A stretch of 64,000 nt of DNA from contig OU612066.1 of assembly GCA_914767715.1 (NCBI GenBank), positions 25,518,283-25,582,282 of the forward strand, read 5' to 3'. Within the stretch, counting starts at the first letter, position 1; each line of letters begins with the position of its first letter. The position numbers and the translations under genes are program-made. This document shows, piece after piece, positions 15,221 to 25,446 of the stretch. A model generated the notes under the pieces. The model had not been told where the DNA came from. It was given only the letters and a program-made list of their open reading frames with translations, and searched no databases. This DNA comes from Membranipora membranacea (Eukaryota; Bryozoa; Gymnolaemata; Cheilostomatida; Membraniporidae).

Positions 15221-18200
15221 GGCCCCTGCGCAAGGATGACACGCAAATTCGTGAAGCGTTCCACATTTTTTCCTATAACCAAAAAACTCTGGCTGAAAGT
15301 CAGAAAAATGGTATAAAACACATCAATATCGATATTGGCATTACTCAAAACCTTAACTCTACCTGTGGCCTCTAAGTTAGGTTAAAAGAAAACCCAATAT
15401 TATGTGGCTGAGAAATTCTATTCTCAAGAAGCGGGTGAAAAAAAGTGAATACAAAATTCTTTGATCACTGTCTGATGGTGTGAAATATATTCGATTCAAT
15501 GTCATTTTATTCTCACTTTCAGACCTGCATTCACTCCGGAGATTGCTCTGAATCTTGGAGTTGTCTGTCTCTTTCCGCCTGATGATGCTGTACAAACTGA
15601 ATATGAGGTAAAATATGTCCACCTTTAATTTTGATTAACTTTACTTGTTAGAAAAAATCAAAGATGAAAAAAGGGATGTATTAGCAAATTTGTTACCCTT
15701 GACCTAAAAAATACTGTAAAAGTGCAATTTATGAACTTTCATAGCAAAAAATGACTAGTACATCTCAATAAATTGAACAATGATCAAAGGCTGACTAGTT
15801 TAGTTTAGTTTATTGTTGGATCCAGTCACGGGGTGCTCCGGGTAAAATGATATTTAAGTCTTTCAACATATACAATGATGTATTATGGTTCGGAGCAAAG
15901 AAATAGTACAGTAATATGTAGTTCAACATAATTGAGTGTTGAGTAGTGAGGAAACTGTCAGTGATGTTCTATCCTTGATTGACATCACGCTATCAGTGTC
16001 AAGATCGCAGGCTTTGCTTAAAAATAAACACACATTAGATTGATATATATACTTTTATTGGCAATCTACAATCTTCTTTATAAATTTTTTTTTCATGCAG
16101 TGACAGATATATTTATCAGGTTAGATATAGTTTTATACATTTGACAGCTGAAGTTTGAGGCGTATGCTCGAATGAGGCGCACATCTGATTGTGACGGTGA
16201 CACAACACTGGGTATTGGAGTAAATGTCAACAATATGGAGATATACGCAACAGTGAATAATTACACCAGAGTCATGGATCAACCCGCATACGAGGGGATA
16301 ACTCCTATATCCTCACCAAGTGATGTGAGTTACAGGGTCATGTCTTTAACCTTTACAAGTCTTGGAAAATGATGGGCACTTTAAAAAATAATTGAGCCTC
16401 TTATTTGGACAATCTTGACGCATGAAAGTATAGTATTTTGTAAGATAAGACTTATTTTATAATGTTTTATAATGTACTGTAGACCGATTTGTTTTTTTGT
16501 GTCTTGCCTCAACACCATCCCCAACGGGTCATCGCCTACAAGGTGATGTTGTTTTAGTACTGGACATCTTTTTATTACAATGTTCATGTGAGATGTCTCA
16601 GAGATCACCCCAATTCTTGGAGGAGGGGCAAAGCTTGAGCACCCCCACTTGTTATTAACTAAATTGTTGCCTGTATCCTAAAAGTGCCACAAATCTTTCA
16701 TGTGCCAAGGTAGTCACAATTCCAAAACCATCAGCATCATCTCATATATTGACCATTTTGAGACCTTTATTTTGTAACCCTGCATAATTGTAGGTGCAAT
16801 CCTTCGCCGCTGTAACTTATCCTCAAAACGCTGACCTGAACACCCTAATTGACATAGAGTTTGACATCCACCTTCCTTTGAGAGTCGGTACCACCTACAT
16901 TGAGGTCTTTGCCCGTCAATCACTTGCTGGAGGATCTTATGTGGTGAAGAAACTAGAGATCATTGATAGCTGTAAGCAATAACCCTTCGTTATGTATTTG
17001 ATTTCAGCATAATCATATTCTTCCGGTGTATCTGAATAATGTTATTCTTATTGCGATGAGTTATTTTCTCATTTTGATGAGGAAGACGCTTACATTATTA
17101 TTTTTTCAAACTGAGGCAGGGATAATGGAACTTTTACTAGTTGGGTGCAAAATTTGTTAGAACATTCTGGTGTCCCTTCATCATCTAACTAAAGGGCAAT
17201 CATTACTTACCTCCAACATTTGTTCTGATCGAGAGACTAAGAAATTTTATTTATAAGTACCATGCATTCTGTTTTTGCAACACCTCTGTGTTAGTGATTA
17301 AAATGGATCAAGCAATAACAATGAGACGCCTGATTTTTACATGAAACATTTTCAACTTTTAGCTTGCGGTAGTGGAGGGCTGTTTGGCGCTGACCTTGAC
17401 AATCCAGAGATACCGATGGAGATTACACAGACCTTCCCTGAGACGCTTCAACCAAGAGCTGTCAAGTTTGATGTCGGAGCCATAAGTCATACTGGTAACC
17501 GTTTCGAATTTAATTTTTTTCTCATTTGCATGAACTCACAATCTCTGACCATGCTGTTCTGTTATGGAACAACATTTCAAAAATATATGAAGATGAATAG
17601 AGGGGCTCCAGCTGGAATGTGTTTTTGCCATAATCACAGACTACCTACACTTAAAAGTTTTGTCAGAAGTGGGATTTGAACCCACGCCCACATATGTGGA
17701 CCAGAACACCAGGCACTGATACAGTGCAAGCTTTCCTTGAGTCTGGCGCCTTAGACCACTCGGCCATCCTGACAAGCTATACACATTTAAATTGTTAATA
17801 AAAATTTTAAAAAATCAAAAATAATAATTTTGACCACGATTATAAGACAAAGTTCAAAACTGCCTACCTAAAGATAGTTACCTTCTTGGCCCATACTCAT
17901 TTTATAGCTATACAAACAATGGCATTGAAAATTATTTTTTCAAACTTTATATGTTTTTAAATAAATATAAATTTAATCTTTCCTCACAGGTCTGAACACT
18001 TCCTCAGGCAGTAGTCAGGTAATGTTCCGACTACAGGTACTAGCTGTAGACACGGTACACGCCTCAGATCAGACCTTAGAACTGGAGGTGAGATACAATG
18101 ATAACATAACTCACACAGAGAACGTGACTATAGATCTACTGAGAACGGACGCTGATCAGCCTGTACTTACTGTAGAGGCTCACACCGATTGTCCTGCTAA

Positions 18201-21200
18201 TCCTGCTTCTCCTGTCACCAATGGGTAAATACTATAAGTAGATATATAATGTTTTATATGTTTGTGGTTAATACTATAAGTATATATGATATATCGTATT
18301 ATATATTATATTATATAATAATCATATTATATTTACTTATGGTAGATTCTATAAGTATTTATAATATCATATATACTTATGGTAATACTATAGGTTTATG
18401 AAATTTATTATATATATATGGTGTGATATACATTTATGGTAAGTACCACAGGTATATATGATATTTTTCTTACTTACTTCTCTTATAAGCAGGTCTTGAA
18501 AAACGCTCAGGCACTGAGTGAATGGACAGCTGCTGCCAAGACAGTAGCTGAATACTATCATCAGGTTTTTATGTCATTCATTCACAACTCCACAGTCTAC
18601 ACCTAGTCTGAGGAGTCATGTATTGGCTATCTGTATGTCACCTCACACCCAACCATACATGTTTTCTATTACAGGGACCAGTTTCAGATAACTTACAACA
18701 TCAAGCATGATAATACATCAACTGCTGTCGCCTCTAGTCTCAAGGTATTAAAGAGTCTTGGCATATTTGATCCAAGAGATGTAAACTTGTCTAGGTTTTT
18801 TACACTTAGAACTGCAATAGGGTTAGGCTTATATTTTGATGCCACTATAAAGAATAAATTTATTGGAGTTTGATGTTCCGCCTCAAATGGAAATTTGTCT
18901 TGAGTTTTGGATGCATAATCATCATGACAATACTTTGCAGGTTGTTACCTTCCTACCACCTCTATTCAAATTTAACGCCATCTCTCAAGTCACCATCGGT
19001 GGAAATGCCTCAAACTCTGCTGATGTTCAAGTTATTAACTCTAAGGCTGCAGCGTTTGTGGTAAGTTATATTTATTGAGTGTTCCTATGTATGTCCGAAC
19101 AAAATAATGAAAAAAATAGATGGTTTAAAATAGCTGAAGTGTCGAATTCGTGATTGTATATCTGCAAATTATGTTGCATTAAGAGGTACTTGGTGAATGA
19201 ACTTTGTTAATTTAAAATGAGTAAAATAGTGAAAATTCCAAATGATATTTACTAGTTTCCATTTACCCATTCACAAGCTCAGAAGTTGCCTATTCACAAG
19301 AGAAGAGCAGATGATACCTCAAATCTGTTTTCAGTTACTGATTATTTCTCATATAGATCCAGAATATTTCCATGTTTGAGGAGATCAGTGTCACATTAAC
19401 ACTGGACGTGATCTCACTGAATAGGACCATCGCTACCAGAAATGTATCTATACCGTGGAGAGCTTCATACTCATACTTAAATCAGGCGCCATCTAACCCA
19501 TATCTGGGGACTAAGGGGAAACTATCCGACCTGATGTGTTCTGCCCAACTCTCGCATACTGATGGTAAGGAATATTGTCTATCATCATTGTAAACTTCCA
19601 AGGGCTGATACACACCTCCATTCATATTCTGACATCTTGCAGTATCAACGATTTGTTGCAAGTCTTGATTTATCGGTTCAGATGGATTATAATTATCATT
19701 ATTTCTTAGTTTAATTGTGTCTTATGATCTTAAAAATTTACAAAAAATGTTTGAGTACAAAATCTCTAATTTATGTCTGTTGAAAAATCTGGGATAACTA
19801 TAGAAAAATACATATTTATTGCTTTCAGGTGAATCAGAAAAATTAGGGTCTTATTTCGACTGACATAAATTTTGCTAACGAAATGCTGTTATTTTTCAGC
19901 TGCAGTTTGTGTGTCTGATAATGATATCAGTGCAGGAGTTGATCCCTCTCAGATCACTGCTGCTCCGATAGCTAGTGGTTACAATGTGGGAAATATTCAT
20001 CCTCCAAATTGTGAGTACAAATGTTGATTAGAACAATTTTTTGAAATCACATTAATATCTACAGATATGCCAGAGATCAGACAGCAGACCATACCATTAA
20101 AACTGAGCCCAATTCGTACAACTAATGCGGTGAACAATAGACTTAATAATCAGGTATATTAATAATATGAAATAAATCAATAAAACAAAATAAATAATAA
20201 TATAATACATATATTAAAGTTTAATATTAAATCAATGCTGTGAAGTATTCACACCCACATGAGAAACGATCCGCCTTTTCACATAATATTATTAGTATTC
20301 ACTCTCCCAAGGTGGCTGACAGTGGCTCGTTTCACTGATAGAGCAACGTTCCTACACCTAAAAGCTTTGTCAGAAGTGGGATTTGAACCCACGCCCACAT
20401 ATGTGGACCAGAACACTGGGCACTGATACAGTGCAAGTATTCCTTGAGTCTGGCGCCTTAGACCACTCGGCCATCCTGACATGTTTTTTATACATTGTTA
20501 AATTTACTTTTAAAAGATGTAAAATTGTTATTCTGGATCATAATTCTGATCAAATATTATTATAGTCATTAAATGACTATAATACAAGTTTTAAACCAAA
20601 TTAAAAAATCCACCAAATTCAGCAATAATTTGGGCACGAGGGCTCTGTTATGCTCGGATATCGAGCTACTGTACACAGATTATACACCTTTTGGGAGCTG
20701 GGTCTTCCTCTTGGGTCTGATCCCATGCGGGTTTTCAAAGCATTTATTGGTCCACGATGAGCACTGACTGGTGCTGTATACTGTAAATTGTTTTGAAGCC
20801 TTTTAGCCGGAAAGCTCAGGCAGATGTCTCTTATGTCTCCTCAATATCTATCTGTGCTTGTTTTTCTTCATTGACGTTATGATATCACTAACTTTGTCAG
20901 TTCTTTATCTTTATGATGATGGGCACAAATCTAGTAGGGTAGCCCTATTCCCAATATGAACCAGTTTGATGCGGAAATATAACTATTAACTGCTAGGAAA
21001 ATGATTTGAGCGGATATTCACTTACCTAGGGTAGCTGGCATTGGCCTGTTTCATTGACAGAGCATCCTTCCTACATCTAAAAGCTTTGTCAGAAGTGGGA
21101 TTTGAACCCACGCCCACATATGTGGACCAGAACACCAGGCACTGATACAGTGCAAGTTATTCTTGAGTCTGGCGCCTTAGACCACTCAGCCATCCTGACA

Positions 21201-24200
21201 TGTATTTGTGTATGCCATCAAGTTCAGTTTAAAAAAATTTTACATTGATATTCTAGATCACAATTTGATCAAATAATATAATAGTCATTTAATAATTGCA
21301 ATACAAGTTTTAAAACAAAATAAAAATCTACCAAATTCAGCAATGATTTGGGCCACTGTGTGTGAGCGATACGAGATATGAGAGAACAAGAGAACAAATT
21401 GGTATAAATCTGGTTTGTTTTCGTAGTGAATCGCTACTAGTTGTGGTGTTATCATCACAGTCTCTTTGTGGTATTTTACAAAAATAATAATAAGAATAAC
21501 ATAAATAAATTCTATTCAGTCATAATCCATTGAGTATCATTTGTTACTTTCAGTCATGTTGTTCGGTTCGAGAGAACCTTATGATGCATATGATCCTCAG
21601 AGATACATACTGGTAGACTTTATATCCCTACACTATATCACGGGGGTGACCGCTACGTCCGACCCGAGTCAGCAGCTTAGCTTCAGAGTGCTGGCTAGTC
21701 GTGATGGCCTCGGGTGGAGCGCGATACCAGCTACGTACAATGTCAGCAGTGGTACTCGTATCAGTGTGAACAAGAGAGCAAGCCACATAAGGTAAAGATG
21801 TGAATTCCTCTCTGAAATGGTTGAACTGAATGGTATACAATATTATTACCAGAAACACGCACTTGCAGCCGTCTGAGCACCTCGACACCCCCTGCAATTA
21901 GAAACTTTGAAGTGACTGAACCTAAGCAACTGTCAAGAGTTTAGATTACAGTTTGCTGAATTGACTCTCCATTCCAAATCATGTACCAAAATACATGGAA
22001 TATTTTACTAAACACTGCTTCAAGGTTTCAACTGCAGGTTAACAGCCTCCTGTACTTTATGCTTGTCACCCGCCTTGACATAAAAATTAGAATAGCACTG
22101 TACTGGCTCACAAGAAGACAATTTTTTGATATGTCAATCTGCAGCAGCTTTGATAGATCTCTATATTAACAGTATTAGTTGGTCATACTTTTCCTGTTTT
22201 TTTACTGTAGAATACACTTTCTCAGTCCGTCGATTCTCAATGTCAGCGTCAGTGTGTTCGGATGTGAACTTGAGTCATCGACCAGAGTTATCAAGCCTAA
22301 GAATGCAGGTAATATCACTTTTACTACTTTGATCTCACTTTGTGAACATGAAGATTCTAAGCAGAAACCTTAGATTCAGAGCTATAGTAGTACCGAATAC
22401 CAATTAATGTTCGAAATATTAGCCAGTTGCTTTTTGATCTACTAGTCTAAGTTGGTTAGCATATACTTTAAATGCAAGTTATTTTCTTCTTTTAAAATTA
22501 GAAAATCTGTGGTGCTCTTTTAAGCCCAGTAGGCGCACCAGACTTGGATTAAATGGCAGGTTGTTCAACACATGATTTTGTATTTAAGGTGATAGTCCAT
22601 GCACTGATCTTGTTTACCACATTCGACTAGAAGAGTCTACTTAATAATCAGCCCTAAACACGAAAATTAAAAATCATCAATTTCAAACATAACATTTCAT
22701 GATTTATTGTGTCAGGTTATGAGCTGGCTCCGAGACAATTCCTTGTAACTAACACCAGTCTGTTTGTGTGTGACTCAAAACCGGAGATAAACCACCGCTC
22801 AGCATGCAGTGTGAGAGACTCATCCAGCGGCCAATGGAGAGGTTCGTCTACAGACTCCATTATAATCATTTTTTAGAATGGATAAAGTTATTACAATAAT
22901 AATTTTATTTTTATTTTTAAACCTGATGGTTGACAGTGACACTCGCACAAGTATATTGTAGAAGTGTTAAGACATCCAGATCAAGCTTGATCCATCCTGC
23001 CTGCTTTCGTAGGGTTGTCCCCTCAAGTCGCAATACATGCAAATCGGGTACAAGTTGATGTAGGGCAAAGCAAGGTATGCATGAAGACTAAAAATCATTT
23101 GTTTTTCTGCTAAGACAGGTTTTCAGTATCTAGGTATTTAGATTATGGGAAGCTGGCCTTAGATTGTTGTACCAGTAGGAATAGATGTTGGCTATTTTTG
23201 AAAACTCAACCAGTTTTTGAGGTGTGCGATTATTGAGCAAACTGTTTCTCGTAAATTTGTTGCGTGATTTTAATTTTGAGAATTTCTATCCGATAACCCA
23301 TCTTACTTGTGTTTTTTTATAGTGATGGATAATAGATTACAGAACTTACTGGGCTATGACAGTTCTAACGGTTACACTCTCTCTATGAGTAAAACTGGTA
23401 AACACATGATGTCACGTAACGGGGGAGACAAATGGAGTAGTATCAGCCCTAAACATTTCAGTACGGTAAGTTTTGGAGCCGATCAAATAGGCTGGCCTAA
23501 ATGAGGCTTCCATACATATTTTGTGTGTTTCCAAACCTCAATTGGCACTTTATGGTGATTTCCATCAATCATGGTGATATAGCAATGTGTCTAAAAGAAT
23601 GATTTGTTAAAGCACCGCATTTACACCCCACTAAGAAGTAAGGAATCACAATAGTTGCTGGATAGTAAGTAACAGAAGATTGGGCTGCCCATAAAGAGGG
23701 ACGCAAGGTGCCTAAATCCTCATACTAAGCATGTGATACATCCTAGAAAACTAGAATGTATCCTAGAAGTGAGGCCATAAAAGACCTCCTTCCTGAACTG
23801 GGTATGCAGCAAGCTGCCAAAACTGAAACTGGCACTAATTGGCCATTAGCAGTGACACTTTCATCTCATCCAGTAGGCCAAGAATAGTTTTTTTTTCAAC
23901 GTGCTGTCTGTTTTATGTTGGCCTATAGAATGTTTTATATATATTATTTACAGTTTAACCTTGATGTGGAGCCCAAATCCGTACCCTGGGATACGGAGAA
24001 TCCGCCAACACTGCAGCAGTTATCGCCTGATACATCTCATGAGTTCAAAGGTCAGTAGGCTTATATATGTACAAGTATTTATGTAAATATAAATACATTT
24101 ATACAAACTTCCTCAGTAACTTGGAAAGAGAGCATGGCAGCTACGAGTGGTTGCTCTTTAGCAACGCACATGACCGACAACTGTATGCCCTGGAGTATAG

Positions 24201-24522
24201 TTTTATTCCAGCTTATTGAAGGTTGGACATTTTCCTAGTAATCCCACAATGCATTTCTAAGTTGAGTTCCTATAGTGGTCAATGCAGTTGCAGACTCCAA
24301 AAGCTTTGCGTTGAATGTTATGCTAGTCAAATTTCCTGGGAACTCCCAGACAATGATATTATGGGATGCGTCCAGCTTGTGTTTTAATTTCTTTACATGC
24401 AGCAGGCCATTTGTAATGAAGCTTAACACCATTTGATTTTTCTATTTAAAGGTGACAATGCAGGCGTTCATAAGAAGGATGGTGGCACATGGAATCAAGT
24501 CTCTGATTGGCTAACAGTCTAA
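2634..24522 (+). CDS. Large extracellular protein with repeated beta-rich modules and a C-terminal F5/8C domain, 5' partial
   Basis: Thirty exons join with consistent codon phase to give about 1,561 residues and a TAA stop: 2634-2803, 3434-3533, 3892-4002, 4341-4560, 4951-5162, 5510-5670, 6154-6333, 6619-6793, 7334-7506, 7813-7890, 8360-8615, 8926-9187, 9643-9830, 10307-10460, 10813-10969, 15523-15607, 16148-16324, 16794-16971, 17363-17494, 17990-18224, 18675-18744, 18941-19060, 19357-19564, 19900-20010, 21554-21791, 22211-22308, 22716-22841, 23323-23465, 23954-24050, 24452-24522. The N-terminal two thirds repeats a pattern of about 250 residues: VCGV-x-L-(6)-N-x-PC motifs (SVCGVSLIGMGENYKF, KVCGVRLVEAMENYPCG, CGVKIVRVGKNFPCG), then L(G)-(I/V), then alternating beta-strand-like stretches with many N-glycosylation sequons. 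I do not recognise this module. An F5/8C region and an unassigned tail follow. No transmembrane segment was seen, so secretion or matrix location is inferred. The start, and any signal peptide, is missing. Confidence 0.82.
2942..3023. repeat. Palindromic MITE, family A (copy 2)
   Basis: Starts CTAGATCAAGTTTGATCC and contains a tight hairpin (CTCTTCCACTGGTCACATG against its complement). The right outer arm is missing after GAGCAACTG. It lies in the first visible intron of the large gene. Confidence 0.7.
8752..8858. repeat. Palindromic MITE, family A (copy 3)
   Basis: Arms AGATTAAGTTTGGTCC and GGATCAAACTTGATCT, with GCCTGCGTTTGGAGT inside. In an intron of the large gene, about 70 bp before the exon at 8926. 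Confidence 0.65.
10139..10264. repeat. Palindromic MITE, family A (copy 4)
   Basis: CCAAGTTTGGTACG...CTGCATTTGGAGTTGCTCC on the left and AAACTGGATGAAACTCGACC on the right; diverged from the other copies. In the intron before the exon at 10307. Confidence 0.55.
11019..11153. repeat. Palindromic MITE-like element
   Basis: Arms of about 50 bp: CACTGTGTCGGGATAGCTGG with GCATTTCATTAACAACCACT on the left, and the inverse AGTGGTTGATAATGAAATGC with CCAGCTCTCCCGACACAG on the right, separated by a few bases. It immediately precedes MITE family A copy 5 in the U6-bearing intron. Distinct from family A. Confidence 0.7.
11157..11250. repeat. Palindromic MITE, family A (copy 5)
   Basis: AAGATCAAGTTTGATCCAGG with GTGCCTGCATATGAAGTTGC on the left; GAATGCAGGCAAAATAGATC and a degraded end on the right. 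Confidence 0.65.
11797..11846 (+). promoter_or_regulatory. U6 copy 1 promoter (PSE-like block and TATA box)
   Basis: A block resembling ATCAGAACCATGTAATATTA about 60 bp upstream and GTAAGGATATATAGA about 28 bp upstream of the U6 start. Both blocks recur at the same spacing in front of all four U6 copies, as expected for a pol III type 3 promoter. The PSE-like block is the most diverged of the four here. Confidence 0.6.
11864..11970 (+). ncRNA. U6: U6 spliceosomal snRNA, copy 1
   Basis: Near-canonical metazoan U6: 5' hairpin GTACTCGCTTCGGCAGTAC, ATATACTAAAATTGGAACGA, the ACAGAGA box, AGATTAGCATGGCCCC with the AGC triad, GATGACACGCAAATTCGTGA and a T-run terminator of six T. It lies in the sense-strand intron 10970-15522 of the large gene. 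Promoter blocks and terminator are intact, so it is probably functional. Confidence 0.93.
12484..12530 (+). promoter_or_regulatory. U6 copy 2 promoter (PSE-like block and TATA box)
   Basis: CAGACCCATGTAATATTAGG followed by TATAGTAAGGATATATAGAG, at the spacing seen before the other U6 copies. Confidence 0.6.
12551..12656 (+). ncRNA. U6: U6 spliceosomal snRNA, copy 2
   Basis: Complete U6 body with GTACTTGCTTCGGCAGTAC at the 5' end and all conserved boxes. The run after CCACA is only four T before a G (ATTTTGTTCC), so termination may be weaker than in the other copies. 687 bp after copy 1. Confidence 0.9.
13697..13745 (+). promoter_or_regulatory. U6 copy 3 promoter (PSE-like block and TATA box)
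   Basis: ATCAGAACCATGTAATATCA and GTAAGGATATATAGAG, conserved in position with the other three copies. Confidence 0.6.
13764..13869 (+). ncRNA. U6: U6 snRNA, copy 3, with a one-base deletion
   Basis: Same body as copies 1, 2 and 4, but one G is missing just before GATGACACGC (CGCAAGATGACACG instead of CGCAAGGATGACACG), and the 5' loop reads GCTTTGGC instead of GCTTCGGC. The deletion lies next to the U6 internal stem-loop, so this copy may be a pseudogene although promoter and terminator are kept. Its downstream flank (CTTCTACAAAAACTAAGACT and beyond) is almost identical to that of copy 1. Confidence 0.85.
15097..15142 (+). promoter_or_regulatory. U6 copy 4 promoter (PSE-like block and TATA box)
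   Basis: ATCAAAACCATGTAATATTA and GTAAGGATATATAGAC at the common spacing. Confidence 0.6.
15164..15270 (+). ncRNA. U6: U6 spliceosomal snRNA, copy 4
   Basis: Full-length U6 with all conserved boxes and a T6 terminator, 250 bp before the next exon of the host gene (15523). Promoter blocks intact. Confidence 0.92.
15790..15900 (-). repeat. Possible retroelement tail remnant
   Basis: On the minus strand this reads as a GC-richer block (GGAGCACCCCGTGACTGG) ending in a repeated AACTAA tail (AATAAACTAAACTAAACTA), the form of a SINE or LINE 3' end. No coding sequence or pol III boxes were seen. Confidence 0.3.
17661..17773 (-). tRNA. tRNA-Leu(CAA) with intron, copy 1
   Basis: The reverse complement folds as tRNA-Leu: GTCAGGATGGCCGAGTGG (A box), anticodon CAA in CCAGACTCAAG, an intron of about 29 nt after position 37 (GAAAGCTTGCACTGTATCAG and on), the 3' half of the anticodon stem TTCTGG, a long variable arm TCCACATATGTGGGCG, and B box GGGTTCAAATCCC pairing to TTCTGAC. 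Antisense in an intron (17495-17989) of the large gene. Confidence 0.92.
18225..18470. repeat. AT-rich degenerate tandem repeat
   Basis: Repeats of TATGGTAATACTATAAGTAT-like units mixed with TATATA runs in an intron of the large gene. Looks like a slippage-expanded microsatellite. Confidence 0.6.
20368..20480 (-). tRNA. tRNA-Leu(CAA) with intron, copy 2
   Basis: Same structure as copy 1, intact A and B boxes, anticodon CAA, intron with a few changes (GAATACTTGCACTGTATCAG). It lies in the intron 20011-21553 that splits the F5/8C domain, antisense to the host gene. Confidence 0.92.
21087..21199 (-). tRNA. tRNA-Leu(CAA) with intron, copy 3
   Basis: Same structure; the D-arm reads GGATGGCTGAGTGG (one C-to-T change in the A box relative to copies 1 and 2), which is tolerated in tRNA-Leu. 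719 bp from copy 2 in the same intron. Confidence 0.9.
22977..23064. repeat. Palindromic MITE, family A (copy 6)
   Basis: AGATCAAGCTTGATCCATCC with TGCCTGC on the left; GCAAATCGGGTACAAGTTGA on the right. Diverged. Confidence 0.5.
23672..23885 (-). repeat. SINE-like repeat with a U2 snRNA-like head (copy 1)
   Basis: On the minus strand the head is diverged (TTGGCCTACTGGATGAGATG) and the tail is GGGCAGCCCAATCTTCTG. The body, with GGATACATTCTAGTTTTCTA and the TGTATCACATGC block, matches two other copies in the window. It sits in an intron of the large gene, antisense. Confidence 0.65.
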
Positions 24523-24679
24523 TGCTCGGCAGCATACAGCCATCAGCTTAAGTTCTGCTTGAGACTTCTGCTTAAAGTTCCCAGTTTAACCATTACATAT
24601 ATCGTAGTAGTCAATTTACTTTTAATGTTTTATTGTCAGTGCTTTTATCAATGTGTTTCTGTTTTGGGATGAGGTTTAA

Positions 24680-24789
24680 TAGATCAAATATGATCTAATC
24701 TCTCCGCATTCAAGTCATTCCCATTCTACTGGTGACCCACCAGCGGCTCAAACTTGATTGCAAGCAAATTGGATCATGCTTGATCTCGA
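24680..24789. repeat. Palindromic MITE, family A (copy 7)
   Basis: AGATCAAATATGATCTAATC on the left and AATTGGATCATGCTTGATCT on the right, with a TACTGGTGACCCACCAG centre. It lies after the stop codon, in the presumed 3' UTR. Confidence 0.6.
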
Positions 24790-25300
24790 GATTTGGTGTC
24801 TGATCAGTATAGTTTTTGGGAGTGTCAAGTATCACCCCAAATTATTGATTAACCGACAAAACCAAGCACAGAGGGTATGTGTACCGGTGATACCAACGCT
24901 TTAAACTTTAAATTGACCTGACTCATGATTATTTGTGACTTTGTTTATCATATTTCCAAGCTGATTTTCCGAAGCTGTTTTTCTGACGCAATTTCTGAAT
25001 ATACATTAATGTTATCTTGCAAATATTATGAAATCTGTTTGGTTCGCCAAGCTCCTAAGCCGTATTGTTGTGTCATCTCTACTGCAGACCGTCAGAGAGC
25101 TCGGGCAATGAAGGAAGACTAAGGCTTTTGTACTGCTTGGTAGAGAAGTTTTAACTGAGAACAACTAGAGCTTCTCACACTACAGATAGATTGAGATGAT
25201 CTCATTATGGGAACTAGCAGGGAAGATATGGCATGAATATTGGTGGATTACTTATTGCCTTTGTATTTATTTTCTTGGTTGTCTGTGGTTATCCTTGTCA

Positions 25301-25306
25301 AATAAA
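25301..25306 (+). terminator. Candidate poly(A) signal of the large gene
   Basis: AATAAA about 780 bases after the TAA stop at 24520-24522, followed by a GT-containing stretch. A family A MITE (24680-24789) would lie in the 3' UTR. Confidence 0.45.
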
Positions 25307-25446
25307 TGATGTCAAGCTGTTAAAACACCCACAGGAATTTGATCGCTTCTTTGGTTTTTTTGTTTGCCTCTACTGTAGATCTTTACAAGATTTACTCTGT
25401 TTGTATTAATGACCAGTATTAACATCTGAAATTGCATCTGAATACT

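Larger units (their letters stand above)
11500..15300. repeat. Tandemly duplicated U6 units
   Basis: Besides the four U6 bodies, flanking blocks repeat: GAATTACTCTCACTAATTACGAGCCAAAAATA near 12228, 13442 and 14848; the ACTAAGACTATAGAGAGCCC block after copies 1 and 3; and a CTTGCAAGTGTATATAAAAT-like block after copy 2 and near 14285. The last site follows a degraded CTACATTTT, possibly the tail of a lost fifth U6. Spacings of 687, 1,213 and 1,400 bp show unequal growth by insertions. Confidence 0.75.
20310..21360. repeat. Local segmental duplication around tRNA-Leu copies 2 and 3
   Basis: The flanks are duplicated with the tRNAs. A block like GGTGGCTGACAGTGGCTCG lies on one side (20311 and 21032) and an AAATCCACCAAATTCAGCAA-like block with GATTTGGGC on the other (about 20600 and 21330). 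The duplicated segment is about 330 bp, repeated at about 720 bp distance. Confidence 0.75.
19900..22308 (+). other. F5/8 type C (discoidin-like) domain-coding exons of the large gene
   Basis: Exons 19900-20010, 21554-21791 and 22211-22308 encode a region matching the F5/8C pattern. It opens with AVCVSDNDISAG, passes through RYILVDF, ITGVTATSD and FRVLASRDGLGW (the usual Y/F-x-V-x-x-S-x-DG-x-x-W core), and closes with LNVSVSVFGCE, where the family has a V-x-GC ending. Known F5/8C domains bind glycans, phospholipids or collagen on cell surfaces; the ligand here is unknown. The 1.5-kb intron inside the domain holds two antisense tRNA-Leu genes. Confidence 0.75.

Noticed and set aside
20064-20153. 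A possible exon of the large gene (reads MPEIRQQTIPLKLSPIRTTN) between good acceptor and donor sites
   Set aside because: Joining it to the next exon at 21554 puts that exon out of phase, with a stop within 20 codons. Skipping it keeps the F5/8C frame. It may be a cryptic exon.
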